A stretch of 64,000 nucleotides of DNA from Metridium senile (taxonomy: Eukaryota > Cnidaria > Anthozoa > Actiniaria > Metridiidae). Shown here piece by piece: positions 35,755 to 48,000 of this stretch. Position 1 is the stretch's first letter. Each line of letters starts with the position of its first letter. The position numbers and the translations under genes are program-made. Below the pieces are notes generated by a model. That model saw only the letters and a list, made by a program, of their open reading frames with translations, ran no database searches and had not been told where the DNA came from. The DNA lies in contig OX459101.1 of NCBI GenBank assembly GCA_949775045.1, positions 7,350,394 through 7,414,393 on the forward strand, in the 5' to 3' direction.

Positions 35755-36271
35755 ACCCTGCGAACAGAGGTTCCTTTCTCTTACCTGGAACAACGAGGAA
35801 AGAAACCTCTGCCGGCACCCGCAATTAATCCTGTTTAGCATGCGTGTTTTCCAAAGGTCAATCAATTAGGTTTTTGCGTGGCAAGTTAAAATATAGTATT
35901 TCGCGCAATTGAGCAATGATGGCGAAATGCTTTCCGTATAATGTCTTCAAAAACTCCAATTGAGAAATATCAGAATGACATTGTTTAGTCTGTGGAGTAA
36001 ATCTAATGACAGTTGCGTAGAGCTACAATGGTCTTTAAAGTTAAATCTTGTTGGTCCTGGCCTCGACTGATTGAAATCAAAAGTAAACATCAACATTAAT
36101 TAATGCGTGGGAAAGTGATGTTTTCTGTCATCACATGGTTGAAAAACCAGTTTATAATTGGATAGCCCATAATGTTTTTGGATGTGAAATTGTGTGCTGG
36201 CAGAGGTTTCTTTCCTCGTCGTTCTAGGTAAGAGAAAGGAACTTCTGCTCGCAGCCTGTGCTCGCAGGGTA
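35755..36271. mobile_element. 517-bp foldback element
   Basis: ACCCTGCGAACAGAGGTTCC...TCTCTTACCTGGAACAACGAGG is mirrored by CCTCGTCGTTCTAGGTAAGAGA...CTGTGCTCGCAGGGTA. Arms are about 65-70 bp. No transposase. Confidence 0.8.
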
Positions 36272-36758
36272 GGCTGAATTGTACTCATCTTCCAATTTGA
36301 AATGTTTGGAAATCCCAGATTTGCGATTAATCCACTTTTCCTGATCTATTTTGTTCTTGATAAAGGTTCACCTACAAATCCTCCCATTTTGTCTAATAAG
36401 AAAATCATTTACCATTTGTCAGCAAATTTCCAACTGGATATATTTGCTTTCATGGAAAAATCACAAGTGCTTAAAACTCTCACTTGTTCACGGTGGTGTG
36501 GTGATTACTTACTTCCCTTCTTACTGTATCAAGCAATACAACATCTTTGAAGTTTTTATTTAATACAAAAACTACTAATGGTTAGCATCTACACAAGCAC
36601 ATTTTATATAACAAACTCTGTGACTATATTTATTTGCTTGTAAAGAGTAGGTAAATTGACCAATTTTTATGTGACAACTATATTTGCAGGAAAGCTGGTA
36701 TGTTAGCTTTTGTGACAAATAAAAACATTGTCAAATACCAAATATTGCTTGCAGAGTT

Positions 36759-36914
36759 GAATAGACCTCTTTACCTTCCTTGTTTGTTATCCCATTTCAG
36801 ATCATGTGATGCTACCCTTGGGAATTGTTTCTTTCACATGTAAATGATATAATTCAAGGGAATGACACATGGTCTGAAATGGACAATTTGCATATGTAGA
36901 AAACAAGGTCTATT
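36759..36914. mobile_element. 155-bp MITE
   Basis: AATAGACCTCTTTACCTTCC...CCCATTTCAGATCATGTG is mirrored by CACATGGTCTGAAATGG...AACAAGGTCTATT. Confidence 0.7.
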
Positions 36915-37459
36915 GTCACATCAATCTGATAAATATTGTGTATTTTTGCTATCAACACCACCACCAAAACGTCATATTCTTGTGTTACTTTTTATTTTAA
37001 ATACGTTTTCTAAATTTTTTTGCCACCAAAATTACATCTGAACTAAAATTTGCTGTGTCATTCACACGACTAAATAGATAAGAAATGTTGTTACAAAGTG
37101 TCACAAAAAAATGCTAGTGCAGCCCATGTTACTTACATGGTAACATCAACATGGGTTTCTATTCTGACAAGTTTAGCTACACTTAAAAAACGTAATAATA
37201 CTTGTCAATATGCCCATAATATCTCGACAATAACCTCCGTGTTCTTGAGAAGAAGAATCATAGTAAGCACCTCAATTATTCATGTTTACATGTATGCCCA
37301 TAATATTTCAACAATCTGTGTTCTTGACAAGTATATTGTCTATAAATAACTGGTTATAAAGTTAATGTTTTAGCATAAGTGTTTCAGTTGTGTGATTTTT
37401 GTATGCCAGGATATCTTGTCATTGTTTCTTCAAGACTGTTTTCTTGCGCTGTGTTAATA

Positions 37460-38627
37460 TCATCTGGCATCAAATACGACCACTGTTGAAACGTGGTTAA
37501 GGAAGGTAACAATGAAGATAAGAATTGTGGTGATGACTATGAAAATGATTAAATTGTGATGATGATGAAGATGATGATCCTGGGGCCAGTTGTACAAAGC
37601 CTTAATAAGTTATCCACCGGATAAGCGTTATCCAGTCTATAGAATTTGTATGGTTTTTATCCAATGGATAAGGATTTATCTGGGGCCAGTTTAATGAAGC
37701 CTGGATAAAGTTATCCAGTGTATAGAATTTGTATAGGTTTTATCTGTTGGATAGGGATTTATCCAGTGGATATAATAGTGCTATTCAGGCTTCGTACAAC
37801 CGGCTCTTGATAAACAACAAATAAATGATGATGTTGTAATCAAAGGATACTTCTTTTAGTCCTTTTCTTGTACATAATCCTGTAACCACACTCTCTACAT
37901 CGGATTGGATCACGGGATTTGATTTCATTTTCGGTGTGACACTCTGCAAAGCAAACACATTTCAATATTCTGTTTATGCTATGTCTGTGGTTGCCTTTAT
38001 TGCTACAGTTTGACTGTTTGTGTAAGGGATTTCGAACCAAAAAAATGCATATTTCTATTATCTATTCCATACACTTGGGTATCCAATCAATGAATTTGAT
38101 AACCAATAACAATCAATACCAATCATCTATATCATAATGAACTATCATAATAGATGACCAATCAGTGAAAACGATTTGTGTGATATATCGATTGCAATCG
38201 ATATTATCATTGTCAATGGATCATTGAATGCCTTGTGATTATAAATTCCCCAATATCAATAGATATAAGTTAGGTACCTATAACAGTGATATCAATTAAT
38301 TATCGATTGAATTTCCTATGATGTTTAAACGATGAAGTTGCTGTTTTGTTCAAACTTTCAACGCAAATTGTGTTATAATCGTTCTCTCTTTATAAATACA
38401 GATGTTTCGGTTCCAGTGTGAACCGAAACGTCTGTCTTTATAATATATATTACGACACAGAAAACAATTCCAAAATAATAGTAAACCTGACTGCAGATAA
38501 CAAGATTTTCATGTCAAAAAGTTAACTTGTGCACGTGTTTATAACATTCGTTTTTCTTACCCCCACAGATGTAGATCATGGCTTGCTGTCTGTTACTTTG
38601 TCCCTGACCTTGTTGGCTTGAGTCCAT
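37460..38627 (-). CDS. POLR2K: RNA polymerase subunit POLR2K (RPB12/RPABC4)
   Basis: Three exons: 38627-38561, 37943-37851 and 37482-37460, giving 183 nt and 60 residues (human 58). The protein starts [10 protein letters not shown], continues [19 protein letters not shown] and [17 protein letters not shown], and ends MVVFDAR. Four cysteines in two CxxC pairs (ICGEC and CREC) form the zinc ribbon. The last exon is a 23-nt microexon: the donor after AGA-A (37851) joins acceptor ...CAACAG at 37483, and the split ATG encodes the Met before VVFDAR. Without that splice the frame would end as SIL*, so the microexon is needed for the conserved tail. POLR2K is shared by RNA polymerases I, II and III and bridges the largest subunits. 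It lies convergent to ADRM1. Hairpin MITE copies lie in intron 2. Confidence 0.94.
37581..37808. mobile_element. 'GGGGCCAGTTGTAC' MITE pair in POLR2K intron 2
   Basis: GGGGCCAGTTGTACAAAGCC...TTATCCACCGGATAA, then a second start GGGGCCAGTTTAATGAAGCC, ending GCTTCGTACAACCGGCTC. Same family as 29410-29690. Confidence 0.78.
38387..38445. repeat. Short perfect-like hairpin
   Basis: TATAAATACAGATGTTTCGG...AACCGAAACGTCTGTCTTTATA folds into a 25-bp stem. It is in POLR2K intron 1. Confidence 0.6.
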
Positions 38628-38730
38628 TTTTATCAAAAGATCGTTAGTTGTTTCTTAAACTTTGAATTTAGCTCAAAGAAAGGAGAACCGGGAAAGATAT
38701 AAAAATCCAATATGGCGACTGCGTTTGACT
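38628..38730 (-). promoter_or_regulatory. POLR2K upstream region with YY1-like site
   Basis: On the - strand the sequence GTCGCCATATTGG (about 38706-38718) matches the YY1 core CGCCAT, 80-90 bases upstream of the start codon. Function is inferred. Confidence 0.35.
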
Positions 38731-38967
38731 AGTATTACACAGGGATCCCATAACTAGAAATGCCACAGGAAGCCCAAATAAGAGCAAAACCACTTAAAAA
38801 AATATTTACTATTTGTCTTTCATAGTAATTTAAGTAACTGAATATATGTGTAAAATTATTTATTTGGATTTTTATTGTTTTAGGACCCTTCTGTAAATCA
38901 CCGCCAAGTGACGATGGTATACTCATTAAAGATTATTTATTATTATTATTAATATTATTTACTGATT

Positions 38968-39036
38968 AACGGGTTAGCTCAGTTGGGAGAGCACGGCCTG
39001 TTAACCGGGAGGTCGGTGGTTCAAACCCTAGCCGTT
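38968..39036 (+). pseudogene. tRNA-Asn-like sequence, probably a pseudogene
   Basis: AACGGGTTAGCTCAGTTGGG begins a tRNA-like stretch with a good A-box, a loop CTGTTAA (anticodon GTT, Asn) and a T-loop TTCAAAC. The 7-bp acceptor stem AACGGGT/AGCCGTT pairs at six of seven positions. The T-stem (GGTGG against CCTAG) pairs poorly and the anticodon stem seems to hold an extra base, so it is unlikely to make a functional tRNA. It stands between POLR2K and LAS1L. Confidence 0.55.
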
Positions 39037-39251
39037 ATTATTATCATTAATAAAAATAATTACACAGTAGCAATTTTATTATATTTCATGGATATAGTGC
39101 TTTCACTCTGCTGTAGAATATAACACAAATACTATATCTATGAAATATAATTAAATTGATACTGTGCACTAGAGTGCAAACAATATATCCATGAAATAAA
39201 AACAGAACACCACATTAGGATGAACATCAAATTTCTACTGTAACAGTGAAA

Positions 39252-39423
39252 TACAGTTGTACCTCTATTAAGCAAACACCCTCGGGGCTTTCCAAAGTGG
39301 TTGGCTGCTGAATAGAGGTATAGAATAGGTATTATATAGGAATAGTGGGACTTTTTATTGTGGCCACCTAATAGAGGGTGACCACTTAATGGGTGACTGT
39401 TTTAATAATAGAAGTACCACTGT
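39252..39423. mobile_element. MITE, 'ACAGTGGTATTAAGCGG' family, copy 2
   Basis: ACAGTTGTACCTCTATTAAG...CCTCGGGGCTTTCCAAAGTGG, then GAAGTACCACTGT at the right. It is the reverse complement of the arrangement at 11652-11821. Confidence 0.72.
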
Positions 39424-39490
39424 AGAACACAAACATTGTAACCATTCATTGTTTATTTATATGTTACAAGTTTTCATATATTTAATTATT

Positions 39491-39496
39491 TTTATT
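39491..39496 (-). terminator. Polyadenylation signal AATAAA, LAS1L
   Basis: TTTATT on the + strand, 25 bases beyond the LAS1L stop codon. Very close to the stop but canonical. Confidence 0.45.
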
Positions 39497-39520
39497 TGAA
39501 CTTTCCTTCATATTCAAAGA

Positions 39521-41896
39521 TCAATATAACACAATTTCTGGTTCAGACTCTTCCATTCTACTTTGCATGTCTTCATCCACCTCTAAACTCCCACTTATCT
39601 CACTACTACAATAATTAACCTCAAATTCATCTTCACTTTCAATCTCATCCATTTCTTCTTCACATTCATTCACAATCTCCCTTGCATCTTCTAAGGGCAC
39701 CAGACTGATTATTTGATTCAACTTGATGTTTTCAAATACTGATAGTTCAAGGGCATCAACTGACTGAACCTCACAGCCTAAGACTTCTCCAAAAGGAATC
39801 AAGTCCCATTGAGTCTGAGAACAGTCTAGGGACCAACCTGAATTGTGTTGCAAATCATTTGACATTGTCTTATCAACTGTTGTCTTATCAACTGGGTATT
39901 GCCGTTCAATGATGTTGAGTTGTTCAAATGACTTCATTTTGTAGTTTTCTTTAGGACTGCTGTTAGTAATGAGCTTTTGTCTGTGGTATATATCAACAAG
40001 ACATTTGATCTTTTCTTTCACTGCACCATTGAACGACGGGAGTTCATCTAATATCAAGTCAACAAATTCCTTCAGCAGAAAGTATGGATTTCGTAGACAA
40101 ACTTCTAATATAGTAAGCCATGGAAGTTTTGAAGAGAATACTGGGTTGCTTTTTGTTGATGATTGTATAAGCCACAATGCCCATGGTAATAAATGGTTAC
40201 AAATGTCTTTATTATCCGAGTTTGATTCTAAAATCTCAAGGATAAGTGATGGAATAAAATCAGGCGAAACTTTGTCTAGTGTTTTAAACATTGGGTACCA
40301 GATCTCTCTCAAGGATTCTGGAAGATAGAGACCTGGTTCTGATGCTTGATTGACAGTGTTGGTCTCACCACCTTTGTCTGTAGACTGTTGTAGGAAGTTG
40401 TTGTTAAGAAGGAGTGTTTGAAGTTGAGACCTAAATAACAAAAACATAGATGATTAAAGTGTAATCATTTTTATCATCACCATGATAGATAATCATTATT
40501 TATCAGTAGTATTATAAATATTTATCACCATCATCATCATTACCATCATCATCATCATTACCACCATTATTTATCAGTAGCATTATCATAAATATTATGA
40601 CCATCGTCATCATCATCATCTCCAGCATAATCATCACCACCATCATTTGTCAGTTGCATTATCATAAATATTATCACCATCATCATCATTGTCATCATCA
40701 TCATCTCCAGCATAATCATTACCACCATCATTTGTCAGTAGCATTATCATAGATATTATCACCATCATCATCATTACCATCATCATCACTGCCAGTGGTA
40801 TCATCACCACCATCATTTGTCAGTAGCATTATCATAAATATCATTACCATCATCATCATAACCATCATCATCACTGCCAGTGGTATCATCACCACCATCA
40901 TTTGTCAGTAGCATTATCATAAATATTATTACCATCATCATCATCATCATCATCACTGCTAGAGGTATCATTAATAGTTTCATCATCATCACCATTCTGA
41001 ATATCATCACAATCATCACCATCATAACTGCCATCATCATCACCCTTAAAAACCATCACCATCATCATTACCAACATCATCATTGAATAAACAAAATATT
41101 TATACTAGACTTACCATAAATTATTACTTCCAACAAAGCTTGTGACTTCTTCTGCCACAGACTGTAATTTAGAAGCCTGTTTCTCCACATTTTTCTTCTT
41201 TGTGTTTCTTATGGAGGACACATCACGATACTTCTCTAGCAGCTCACATAGCTTCACTTCGGAATCTTTATGTGAACTTACTTGCGCCTCCCAGTACTCT
41301 TTTTGTAACCATGACAATGCAACTTTAACACCAGCTCGCAATGTATCTTGGGAAGGGAGATTTGCATGGGTAGCCTCGTGCCTTAGATCAACCAGCCAAT
41401 CAGGGATTCCTATTTCCTCTGCTATTGAGTGCACAGAACGGGCATAAACACCTAACGAAATGAACAAAAAACTACTGTAAGTTAATGCAAGTTTAGAATA
41501 CTTGATTAGAATTACTAGACGTTTTTCAGTGAACAAGTTATTAGCTTCAACAAATGAATCAGTAACCTTCAACGACAAAAAAATTGTTTTAACTTCAGTC
41601 TAACCTTTCTGACACATGTCAACCATTCCATTAACAAACCGAACGAGCGCCATCGATGCCGAAAGCTGCTTTTCGCTTGTAAACGACGAGCTAATGTTCG
41701 CGTCAATGTGAGCAAGCACAAGATCCGCGGTACTCTCAATTGCAAGCGGCAACTTCCCTCCACTACGACTTTTCCAAGCTTGTACACGATCTAAACCTTT
41801 CCGCTGTAGTTCCACGTTGTCAAAATTGTACAAGGATCTATAAATTTGAAGCCATTCGTCTCGATTTAACCAACAAACCACACGTGCGCCCGCCAT
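39521..41896 (-). CDS. LAS1L: LAS1-like ribosome biogenesis endonuclease
   Basis: Three exons: 41896-41605, 41451-41115 and 40430-39521 (stop). They join in phase to 1539 nt, 512 residues, near yeast Las1 (502) and shorter than human LAS1L (734). The start MAGARVVCWLNRDEWLQIY and the block GIPDWLVDLRHEATH match the family. R121-H126 (RHEATH) is the HEPN catalytic R-x4-H motif that cleaves ITS2 in pre-rRNA together with the kinase NOL9/Grc3. The C-terminal third is variable and ends in an acidic tail (EEEMDEIESEDEFEV). The long last exon encodes about 300 residues without introns. LAS1L is head-to-head with SRRT across 161 bp. Intron 2 is a trinucleotide array. Confidence 0.95.
40465..41095. 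repeat. (CAT)n array, LAS1L intron 2
   Basis: ATCATC/ACCATC triplets with a higher-order block of about 110 bp: CATTTGTCAGTAGCATTATC recurs at about 40565, 40645, 40730, 40815 and 40900. Confidence 0.92.
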
Positions 41897-42057
41897 TTTG
41901 AGCTGCTCTTCTGATCAGGCGTTCCTATCGGTGTTGATGGGAGCTTGGGTCGATACTGAGGCATGATGGGATCTCCCACCCATGTGCTCCGCCATTTTGA
42001 AATCTTCTTCCTCTTTGTTTAAGAACAGCTCAATTTCACCTCGATTTTTAGCTCAAA
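41897..42057. promoter_or_regulatory. Shared divergent promoter, LAS1L / SRRT
   Basis: Only 161 bp lie between the two start codons. The sequence contains GCCATTTTG at about 41992; the same GCCATTTTG phrase covers the LAS1L start codon (about 41893). These match the YY1 core GCCAT(T/N)TTG, common near start sites of housekeeping genes. No TATA box was seen. Confidence 0.65.
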
Positions 42058-45000
42058 ATGGGCGACAGTGACGAGGAATATGATCGGCGAAGAGCGCGGG
42101 ATAAGTTCCGAAGAGAGAGAAGTGATTATAACGACCGTAGACGAGATAGGGATGACCGTGGTGGCTCGAGAAGGGATGATTGGTCAGACCGAAGGAGAGA
42201 CCAGGGGAACTCATGGGAGGACAGAAGACGAGGAGATTACAGAGATTTTGATCGTGGAAGACGAGATAGTTCTGGTCGGCACCACGAAATGAGTCCACCA
42301 ATGCCGAAACGAATGAGAAGAGATTGGTAATAATAAAATAAGATATTTTTTTTCCATCACTCGCCATCTTCATACAAACTCGATACTCCTTGACTTGCCT
42401 CTAATTCATTTAACGACCAGGGAAATAATATGACTTATTAAAAAAGTACACGTTCTTCAAAATTGAGAAACAGAAATTCCTTGTTATTCATAAAACCTGG
42501 GGTATCCTACCACTGAATGGATATTAATTTATCTTGGGCACTTGACGACCTCCTACTGCGTGACAAATGTTACTGTCATTAGAAACACTGACAGTGTATC
42601 GCGGAAGGTGGTCATCAAGCACCCAGGATAAATTGACGGCCACAATAGCGCAGCGCATGAATGACATCACAAAAATGGAGACAAAGGCCTAACTCGGACA
42701 AACAAACTTTTATTTAACTTTCAGCAGACTATTTTCAATGCCGATCGAAGCAAATCTTTGTTTAATCACGTTGTTATTCTAATTTCAGCAGGAAATGATA
42801 TGATCGGTTCATATATTGCTCAACACAGAAAAACTGAACACAATGTTTGTCCAAGTCTTTGAGCTATTTTTAGCATTTCTGCGCTGTGCTATTGGAACAT
42901 CAATAACACTAGGCCATAATTGCTTCTCCAGCGATGATTGGAACATACTTCACCATACTAAGGCCACAATCACTATTTTTAATGCTATTTTTTTTTTTTT
43001 AAGGGATGAGCCTTTTCATGGCAATGAAGGCAATTTTAGCTTCGGGGGAGGGGCTAATAACACAGGGGGAGGCATGCATCATGGTGGATGGAATCATCCT
43101 GGAGACTCACAACAGATGCAAATGGGAGGACAGGATGCTAGACAAATAAGGTAATGATGATGATGGTGGTAATGATGATGATGACAGTGGTGATGATGAT
43201 TACAATGGTGGTTATGATGATGATAATAGTATGGTGTTGGTGCTGATGGTGATTACAATGGTGATGGTGATTACAATGGCAGTTATGATGATAATGGTTG
43301 TGGTGTTAATGACGATGATGATGACAACAATGATAATAGTATGATGATGATAAGATGATCAAATTAAATGTATTGCTCATCAAATTAAATATTACAGTTT
43401 TACAATAAATTAATTGCCATGCATATATACAAATAGTAGTATTTAAAATTGTACATATAAATTTCATTATATTACCTATTGTACATATAAAAGTTGAGCC
43501 TGAGGGCTAGGTTAACTGGTAAGTTTTCTAGTTAGCCCCCAGTCTTTATGTTGCTAATTTATTATATAGGCTAAGGAATGATGATGGTAACGATGATAAT
43601 GATGGTGATAATTGCAATGATGATAATAAAAACAATTAAACCTTCACAAAAACTACGATAATAATGCATTCATTGAAACACTTATTTTACTAATCTAGAC
43701 CTGATGCTTCATCTGACACACCTCAAGGACCAGCCATGCTGACATTTAAGCAATTCCTCAATGCACAAGATGATAACATTGATGACATGGAAGCAGTGAA
43801 GAAATACCAAGAATACAAAGTAGAGTTCCGTAAGACGCAACTTGGTGACTTTTTCCAGCAACACAAGGAAGAGGAATGGTATGTAGTTGAATAGTTTCAT
43901 ATAAGTAAGAAATAACGTGCATAAGTACTTAGGTAAGTATATAATGAAGTTTATAAGTAAGTACATAAGTAAGTACACAAGTAAGAAAGTACATGCATAA
44001 GTATGTAAGTATATAATTAAGTATGTAAGTACGTAAGTAAGTATGTAAGTATATTATTATGTAATTAAGTACATAAGTAAGTATGTAAGTACTTAAGTAA
44101 AAAAAACAAAATCGTCTTTATTAGGGTAACATTATTACCATAAGTAAGTACTAAGTCAGTTAGAAAGTAAGTAATGTAGAAAGAATGTAAGCGACTTTAT
44201 GTAAAGAGGATGACATGTGACAGCTCAGCCGGTGACCTGTGGCCTTCTATTTCAAAGTCTTGAGTTAAAGGTCGGATTTGTCATTGGTCGACTTTTGATG
44301 TAAACTTTTGATGTGGAGGGAGGGAAAGATGTGTTTTACATTGTAGTGGATAGGTGTACTTGTTTGAAAGTTGGTGAAAATTGGAAACTGATTTCTTTTT
44401 GAAGATTTGTAGAGTTGAGGAAAAAACTATTCTTCACAAAAATACATTTTCAGCTCATTACAAAGAAATTTTGTTTTAAAACATAAAACACGATAGGGTT
44501 GAGTAAATGATGTCATTTGCCCACAATGTAGATGCTAAAATCATGGTAATTACTATTCATCTGTTTTGATTTTGAAGACAATTTTGTTTATGGTGATTAT
44601 ATGTACAGGGTTAATCTAGTTTTAAGTCATTCTCAATCTTCATTGATTTTCAACAAAGTGCTCCTTTTGTATTTATGTTATTAGATGTACTGTGTTTGTG
44701 CTTGTTTCTAACACACAATATTACCTTTACAGCAAACTGTGTGTTAAAAAAGGCCATTTGGTGGATGTTAACTGTCGTTTAGTAAAAAAAGCCTCTCACA
44801 AGAACTGCACGCAAGAGTTAGCACTTTTTTGTTCACAACCTCTGCGCACAATGCAGTTGGTTTCCTAGGTTTTCAGTATTTTTTTGGCTCTAAATTTGAG
44901 CATTAATTTATAAGCCACAAGGCTTCTTGATAAGTTGTAGTTATTTTGTGCAAAAATCGTTTTGTTTGGAAGGAAAGAATGAGTAGTCGGTTCACTTCAG

Positions 45001-48000
45001 GTAATGTTACTATAATAAATTGGACGTGTTCACTAGGTCGTCAATCTGTGTAGTGTTACGTTGTCTGAGCTAAGTACTGTCGTTTGGTCGTTTGCAGGTT
45101 CAGAGGAAAGTATCATCCCAAAGAAGCATCAGTCAAACAGAAGGAGATGCAGAAGGCTGTGAGAAAGAGAGTTGCAATCTTTCTTGAGTTGATGAAGTCT
45201 GGCCGTGCTGATTCGTTGCTGTTGGATATGGAGCATGCTGATGATATTGTCAAGCTTTTGGATGCAGGTATGGTAATGATGATGTTGAGGTTGGTGATGA
45301 TGATGATAATGGTGGTGTTGATGGTTGTGTGTGTGATGTTGGTAGTGGTGGTGATGATGATGATGTTGAGGATGGTTATGATGATGATAATGGTGGAGTT
45401 GATGGTTGTGTGTGTGATGTTGGTAGTGGTGATGGTGGTGGTGATGATGATGTTGAGGATGGTGATGATGATAATGGTGGTGTTGATGGTTGTGTGTGTG
45501 ATGTTGGTAGTGGTGATGATAATGGTGGTGTTGATGGTTGTGTGTGTGATGTTGGTAGCACTTGGTGATGGTGGTGGTGATGGTGGTGTTAATGATGGTG
45601 CTGGTAATAATTATCACAATGATACTGGTGGTGAGTGATGATGGTGAGTGATGATGATGAAGATAATTAGTGTGATTATGATTATGATACTTTTAATGAT
45701 AATCATGACTATATCATTAATGATTGTGATATATTAATAATGATACACTAAAAGACTAGTCGTAATAACACTGCAGTGATTATATTATTAATGATTTTTT
45801 TTCTCAGTTGTAATTAAACTTGAAGGAGGTTCAGACCTGGATCTATCTATCCTGGACCGCTCACCATCACCAGAGAGAAAGCCTGTAGAAGATAAAGATA
45901 CAGATTCATCATCTAAGAGAGATAGAAGGAAAGAGAGTACAAGATCCCAATCCAGTTCACCATCTCGTTCTCCTGCTGCTAGAAAAACAAATGACAAGGA
46001 AGGTAGCTAGATCATTTCTTTATTTCATTCTTTATTCCTCTCTTTAGTAGTCCCTTTTTTCTTTACTCTTTTTTTATTCTTTTTTATTCTCTTTTTTTAT
46101 TCTCTTCTGTTCCCTTCCTTTCTCCCTCCTTCCCTTTCTCTCTTCCTTCTATCTTTCCTTCCATCCTTTCTCCCTCCATCCATTCATCCCTCACTTCCTG
46201 CTGTTACCCCTTCCTTCATCCCTTTCTAAAGACTTTGATGAGTAATACTGTCCTTTGCACCTACCCATTAACGGTCGCAACAAAAAATATGTTCTGTCTA
46301 GACGTGAACTTCCAAAGTTTGGCACCAAACTTTGCAATCTCCCAATGCAATCCTCTAAATAAATTCAATTTCTTGAGGTAAATTTCGCATATTATATATT
46401 TTTGTTGCATCTGTTAAAGGATAGATGCAAGTGCAGTACATATCTATAAAATTTCTAGCCTTTTTTCACGAAAGTGGTTTACAAACATGCAAAGTTTGGG
46501 GTGCTAATCTTTGAAGTTTGACTGCAAAAAAGAACATGATTTTGTCGCAACCGTTTACAGGTAGATGCAAGCGACGATATTTTGTTGAAAGCAAAGGACT
46601 ATCATCACAATTAGCCTTTTTCATATCGAGCAAGGGACTGGAACCAAGTTTCTCAAAATTCATTTAATTCAAAAATAAACCCCTTCACACAAAAGAACAA
46701 ACACAAATTAGTAGGAATTGAAAGTTTGAACAAGTTTGTGCAAATTGCAACGAAATTATGGTAGTTTAATTTTTTTTTTTAATTTTTTTTTACAAAGCAT
46801 GTATGGTTTGGAAGGACGTTTTGGAAGGACACCATACATTTCTCTGTAATTTTGGCAGTTTGGATGCTTATATTTTTTTTTTCTATTTAACCAAATGTTC
46901 TGAAACTTGGTGAATAAGCTTATATTTGGTTACTCTCCAATGAAACAGGGTTATTTTTTCTGGAACCATAATTAAATTAATTTTTCACACTCATACCCAG
47001 TCCCTTGCTCAATATGGAAAAGGCCAATCATGTTTGTATCTATGTAGATTCCAGTGAGATTGTTGAACCTGTATCTCCATCATCTGTACCTCTACCTGAT
47101 GCCCCTCCTCCGCCAAGTAAACCAGACACTGCTTCTCAGAGTGACGCTAAACCCATGACAATACCTGATCCCACTCCAGAGCAGAAGCAGTTACAAGAAA
47201 GAGCTCAGCAGTACCATCAACTGAGTCAACACTTTCAACAGGTAGTGTGATAGTAATGATGATGGTGGTGTTGATGATGATAATGGTGCAGTTGATGATG
47301 CTGATGTAATGATGATTATAATGGTGATGATGATGATAGTGGTGTTGATGATGATGATCAGTGATGATGATGATTGTGGTGGTGATGATGATGATGGTGA
47401 TAGTGGTGTTGATGATGATCAGTGATGATGATGATGGTGGTAATGATGTTGGTGATAGTAATGATGATGATAACCACAATAATAAAGATAATATCAATGA
47501 TGATTATGATGAAGCTGATGATAGTAATGATAATGATGGGGATGATAATGATATTAAAAATAATGATCAGAATAATAATGATGGTGATTATCATGATGAT
47601 GACAGTGATGGTGATAATAATGATGATGGCAATAGTCCTGATCGATGATGATAACAACGTTAGGCAATAAGGTTGATTTTGGCCATAACCTTCAATTCTC
47701 ATTACTAGCAGCAAATGGTAGAACAGTCAGGACAGCAGGAACAGGAGGAACAAAAGCCAACTAGTGCAAAGGTACATATACACCTATTTCAATAATTGTT
47801 GTTCAGCCGAAGTTACAGTCTACACTCTGAAGCCTGCAAAGAATGTCGGTAACATGAACATAAATTGTTGGTTTATTACTCTGGGTTTTTTTCAATAAAT
47901 ATTTGTTTCATGAGCTACTACTGCAACAGCTAGTTGCTGTTCATATAAGACGAACACGCACAATCAAAAATATGCTATGAATAAATTGAGAAGAGAAGAA

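Noticed and set aside
42816..43003. Upstream extension of SRRT exon 2 frame
   Set aside because: A poly-T tract and AAG acceptor precede 43004, and conserved coding sequence begins only there.
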